A DNA stretch of 8,559 bases from Gammaproteobacteria bacterium (GTDB lineage Bacteria; Pseudomonadota; Gammaproteobacteria; GRL18): positions 1 to 8,559 of the forward strand of contig JALTKC010000006.1 in NCBI GenBank assembly GCA_027076245.1, read 5' to 3'. Of the stretch, positions 6,125 through 8,559 are shown in pieces. Both the position numbers and the translations under genes were made by a program. Below the pieces are notes generated by a model. The model was given only the letters and a program-made list of their open reading frames with translations, did no database searches and was not told where the DNA came from. Each line of letters starts with the position of its first letter. Position 1 is the first letter of the stretch.

Positions 6125-8559
6125 TATAATTTCTCATTCTGTAAACAAATATCAATAGGCTGTGAAATGTCCAGATGTACATCACGCTGAGGAAAGGCAA
6201 TGGTAATTCCAGCCTCATTAAATTTCCTGTTAATGACCTCATTGATTTCACTTGTTACCGCCAGACGATAATCAACATTTTCAATAAAACAGCGCAATTC
6301 CAGATCCAGAGTATTATCACCAAAATTAAGAAATAGCACTCTGGGCTCTGGATCAGTCATCACTCGCTCATTTTCTATGGCTGTCTCAAGCAATATTTTT
6401 CTGGCCAGTGGAATATCACTGCCATAAGCTACACCCACAGGAATTTTGAGGCGGGCAACCGGATCAGATAATGACCAGTTTAATAATTGACCGGTAATGA
6501 ACTCCTTGTTAGGCACCAGCAATTCTTTACGGTCACGCGTTAGAATTGTTGTTGCACGGATACGTATCCGACTGACAGTGCCCTCATTATCACCAACGGA
6601 AACATAATCACCCACCCGAATAGGACGTTCAAATAAAATAATAATACCACTGATAAAATTCGCCACAATTTCCTGCAGACCGAAGCCAATCCCCACACTT
6701 AAAGCTGCAAACATCCATTGCAACTGTTCCCAGTCCACCCCCAGCATGTTAAACACCACAGAAAAACCGATACCAATAATGGTATAGTTAATCAGTGTAG
6801 TAATGGTATACCGATTACCGGAATTGACTTTGGCCTGTATCATTAAAATTTCAATAATAGCTGGCAGACGCTTCCCGGCTATCAGGGTGGTTATAACGAT
6901 AACCAATGCCCAGATAACATGACTCAGAGTCACCGGCACCATTGTTTTTACGCCATCCACCATACCTTTATGTTGCCAGAGCTCTACTTTCTGAAACAAA
7001 TTTAAAGCAGGAAAAACATCCGACCAGATCCAGTAAAGTCCAAAAACAAAGACAACAAAGAGTATAAAATGCAGCAGTTTTTTAGACTCTTCACTCAAAG
7101 AGGCAATATTAATTTCCGGTTCTTCAAAGTCAGGTAAAATATCACCCTCATCAGTGTCATCCTTATCGGCTTTTTTTAAGGCTTCAAGACGTTTTTCTTT
7201 TGCTCTTTGCAGGGCATATTTTCTCTGAGACAGCATCAGCCAGCGCAATACAAGTTGCTGGGCTAATACCGTAAGGAAAATCAGATACAATGTCTGTACC
7301 ATATTGACCGTAAGTTGACCTGCAGTATAAACATAGCCGACCAGAGTCAGAACAATCAGGCCGATAATGAGTAACTGACTCAGAAAAAACCACAGTTTCT
7401 GATAGCGGGCATATAACCCCTCAGGATAATTCCGGGCAATAAGAGTAAAGAGACCGGTATTCGGTTTTAGCAGACGATAATAAAAAAGACCATAAGTCAC
7501 CAGTACCACAATTAATGCCAGCCGGGCCAGTCCGCCATTAACTTCAGAGACCCCCTTATAGCCCAGCGCCGTGGTCAGAAAAATAGCCGGGACAATAACA
7601 AATATGACTCTGAGTATTTCTTTATTCAAACCATTGGTCAGCTCTTTTGACCACTTAAAATGAACTTCCGCAACCCCCTGTTTAGAACACAGATAGCGAA
7701 AGAACTGCATAAAGAACAAAGGTTTTGCAGACATCATCAAACCTTCTGCAATGGCATGAGTAAAGTCACTCACATAGACCATTCTGGCCATTTGCAAACC
7801 CGCAAAAAACATAAACAATGAAAGAGGCAGAGCCATAAGCACCGTATAAAACAGTGCCTTAAAGGTATGGCTAAGACCATCTGAATAAATATGGCGGGTT
7901 TGTTCACCTGCTTCAACTAATTTCTGTTTAAACTTTCGTTTTTGAAAAATCAGAACAATAATAAACAGCAAAATGACAGAATAAGCATAGGGCGTATATT
8001 GCAGCGTATGGACAACATCTTTGAGAAAGACATTCCAGTTTTCGGGTGAGAGATAATACAGCACCTGGGACGGTATGTTTTTGATATTATCTGCATTAAA
8101 AACAGGGGCACTGCGTAACCAGAACAGATTTTCATCCAGTAGTTGTCGATACTGCTCCAGAACCTTAATAAGCTTTTTTTCAATAAAATCCAGATCAGCC
8201 ACAGCTTTTAGCAGATTTCGATCCAGCTCTATGCTCTTTTTTAATAAAGCTTTGCGGGTTTCCAGCAAAGGCTTTAAGCCTTCTGCAACCTCTGGTCGCA
8301 TATCCTCAGGCAGATCCGCCACCATTTTCTCAATATAGGCCTCGGTATCAGAAAGGTTTTTTAGTTCTTCCTGATATTGAATCCTCTGCAGGTTAGAACG
8401 GGCAATATATTGTTCCCGTTTATCGATTCGTTTAAGGTAGAGATTCCTTTCAGGTAATGCCTTTCGTTGTTCCAGAAGCATTTCACCCATAACCTGATTC
8501 ATGCCAGCGATATTCAGTTTTTTTCGGGTACTGATAAAAGCATCGTTAACACGTTTAGC
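6124..8559 (-). CDS. mscK: MscK/KefA-like large mechanosensitive channel, N-terminus outside the window
   Basis: This is a large MscS-superfamily channel that opens under membrane tension to release ions after osmotic downshock. The frame is open to the edge: 19 codons lie upstream of the ATG at 8502, and that Met is internal because the coiled-coil continues, so 811 residues are visible. E. coli MscK has about 1120, so some 300 N-terminal residues, including the signal peptide, are missing. Visible residues 1-180 are charged, helical and periplasmic. About eleven membrane helices follow between 188 and 641, interrupted by an acidic/basic cytoplasmic loop at about 445-490. The pore helix reads ALSVGIGFGLQEIVANFISG (619-638). 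Then come ERPIRVGDYV, RIRIRATTI, PNKEFITGQLLNWSLSD and VAYGSD, all characteristic of the MscS core; VAYGSD favours MscK over MscM. The C-terminus IAFPQRDVHL closes the cytoplasmic vestibule. Confidence 0.92.
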   Translation of the reverse strand, partial: AKRVNDAFISTRKKLNIAGMNQVMGEMLLEQRKALPERNLYLKRIDKREQYIARSNLQRIQYQEELKNLSDTEAYIEKMVADLPEDMRPEVAEGLKPLLETRKALLKKSIELDRNLLKAVADLDFIEKKLIKVLEQYRQLLDENLFWLRSAPVFNADNIKNIPSQVLYYLSPENWNVFLKDVVHTLQYTPYAYSVILLFIIVLIFQKRKFKQKLVEAGEQTRHIYSDGLSHTFKALFYTVLMALPLSLFMFFAGLQMARMVYVSDFTHAIAEGLMMSAKPLFFMQFFRYLCSKQGVAEVHFKWSKELTNGLNKEILRVIFVIVPAIFLTTALGYKGVSEVNGGLARLALIVVLVTYGLFYYRLLKPNTGLFTLIARNYPEGLYARYQKLWFFLSQLLIIGLIVLTLVGYVYTAGQLTVNMVQTLYLIFLTVLAQQLVLRWLMLSQRKYALQRAKEKRLEALKKADKDDTDEGDILPDFEEPEINIASLSEESKKLLHFILFVVFVFGLYWIWSDVFPALNLFQKVELWQHKGMVDGVKTMVPVTLSHVIWALVIVITTLIAGKRLPAIIEILMIQAKVNSGNRYTITTLINYTIIGIGFSVVFNMLGVDWEQLQWMFAALSVGIGFGLQEIVANFISGIIILFERPIRVGDYVSVGDNEGTVSRIRIRATTILTRDRKELLVPNKEFITGQLLNWSLSDPVARLKIPVGVAYGSDIPLARKILLETAIENERVMTDPEPRVLFLNFGDNTLDLELRCFIENVDYRLAVTSEINEVINRKFNEAGITIAFPQRDVHLDISQPIDICLQNEKL

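Noticed and set aside
6124..8502. ATG at 8502 as the true start of the channel gene
   Set aside because: The frame stays open to the window edge with residues that continue the charged helical region, no signal peptide follows this Met, and MscK-type proteins are some 300 residues longer.

Overview
The window looks like core chromosome of a gammaproteobacterium. It has moderate to low GC, and its proteins resemble the enterobacterial MscK, LetA and LetB families. No species can be named from the sequence. Every gene I can support lies on the minus strand, so transcription runs from high to low coordinates. The genes are packed tightly and all concern the cell envelope. I saw no tRNA, rRNA, CRISPR array, insertion sequence or phage gene.

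In transcription order: (1) an MscK/KefA-like mechanosensitive channel, 6124-8559, whose N-terminus lies outside the window; (2) a secreted DUF481 protein, probably an outer-membrane barrel, 5108-6124, whose start overlaps the channel stop by one base (TAATG); (3) an 84-base intergenic gap with a good sigma70-type promoter candidate built around an AT-rich dyad; (4) two consecutive PqiA/LetA-family membrane proteins, 4400-5023 and 3702-4400, again joined by TAATG, which together equal one full LetA; (5) a LetB (YebT)-type MCE protein of 1026 residues, 590-3670; (6) the N-terminal 186 codons of a CPA2 (Kef/YbaL-type) cation:proton antiporter, 1-560, cut by the window edge.

The centre of interest is the LetA/LetB lipid-transport module. 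LetB proteins stack MCE rings into a tunnel across the periplasm. E. coli LetB has seven MCE domains, whereas I count eight here, arranged as four copies of an alternating two-domain unit with a period near 240 residues. The first LetA-like gene appears to lack an ATG, GTG or TTG start. Its first zinc-ribbon cysteine pair is coded upstream of the only conventional start in frame (a TTG), and an ATT preceded by a CGGAG ribosome-binding site is the best candidate. Between the second LetA gene and letB, a 12-codon reading frame links the two genes through an ATGA overlap at each end, so it could serve as a coupling peptide.

Taken together, the genes suggest an envelope-maintenance cluster: turgor release (MscK-like), an outer-membrane protein of unknown role (DUF481), inner-to-outer membrane lipid traffic (LetA/LetB) and ion homeostasis (antiporter). 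The functional link between them is inferred from spacing and order only.
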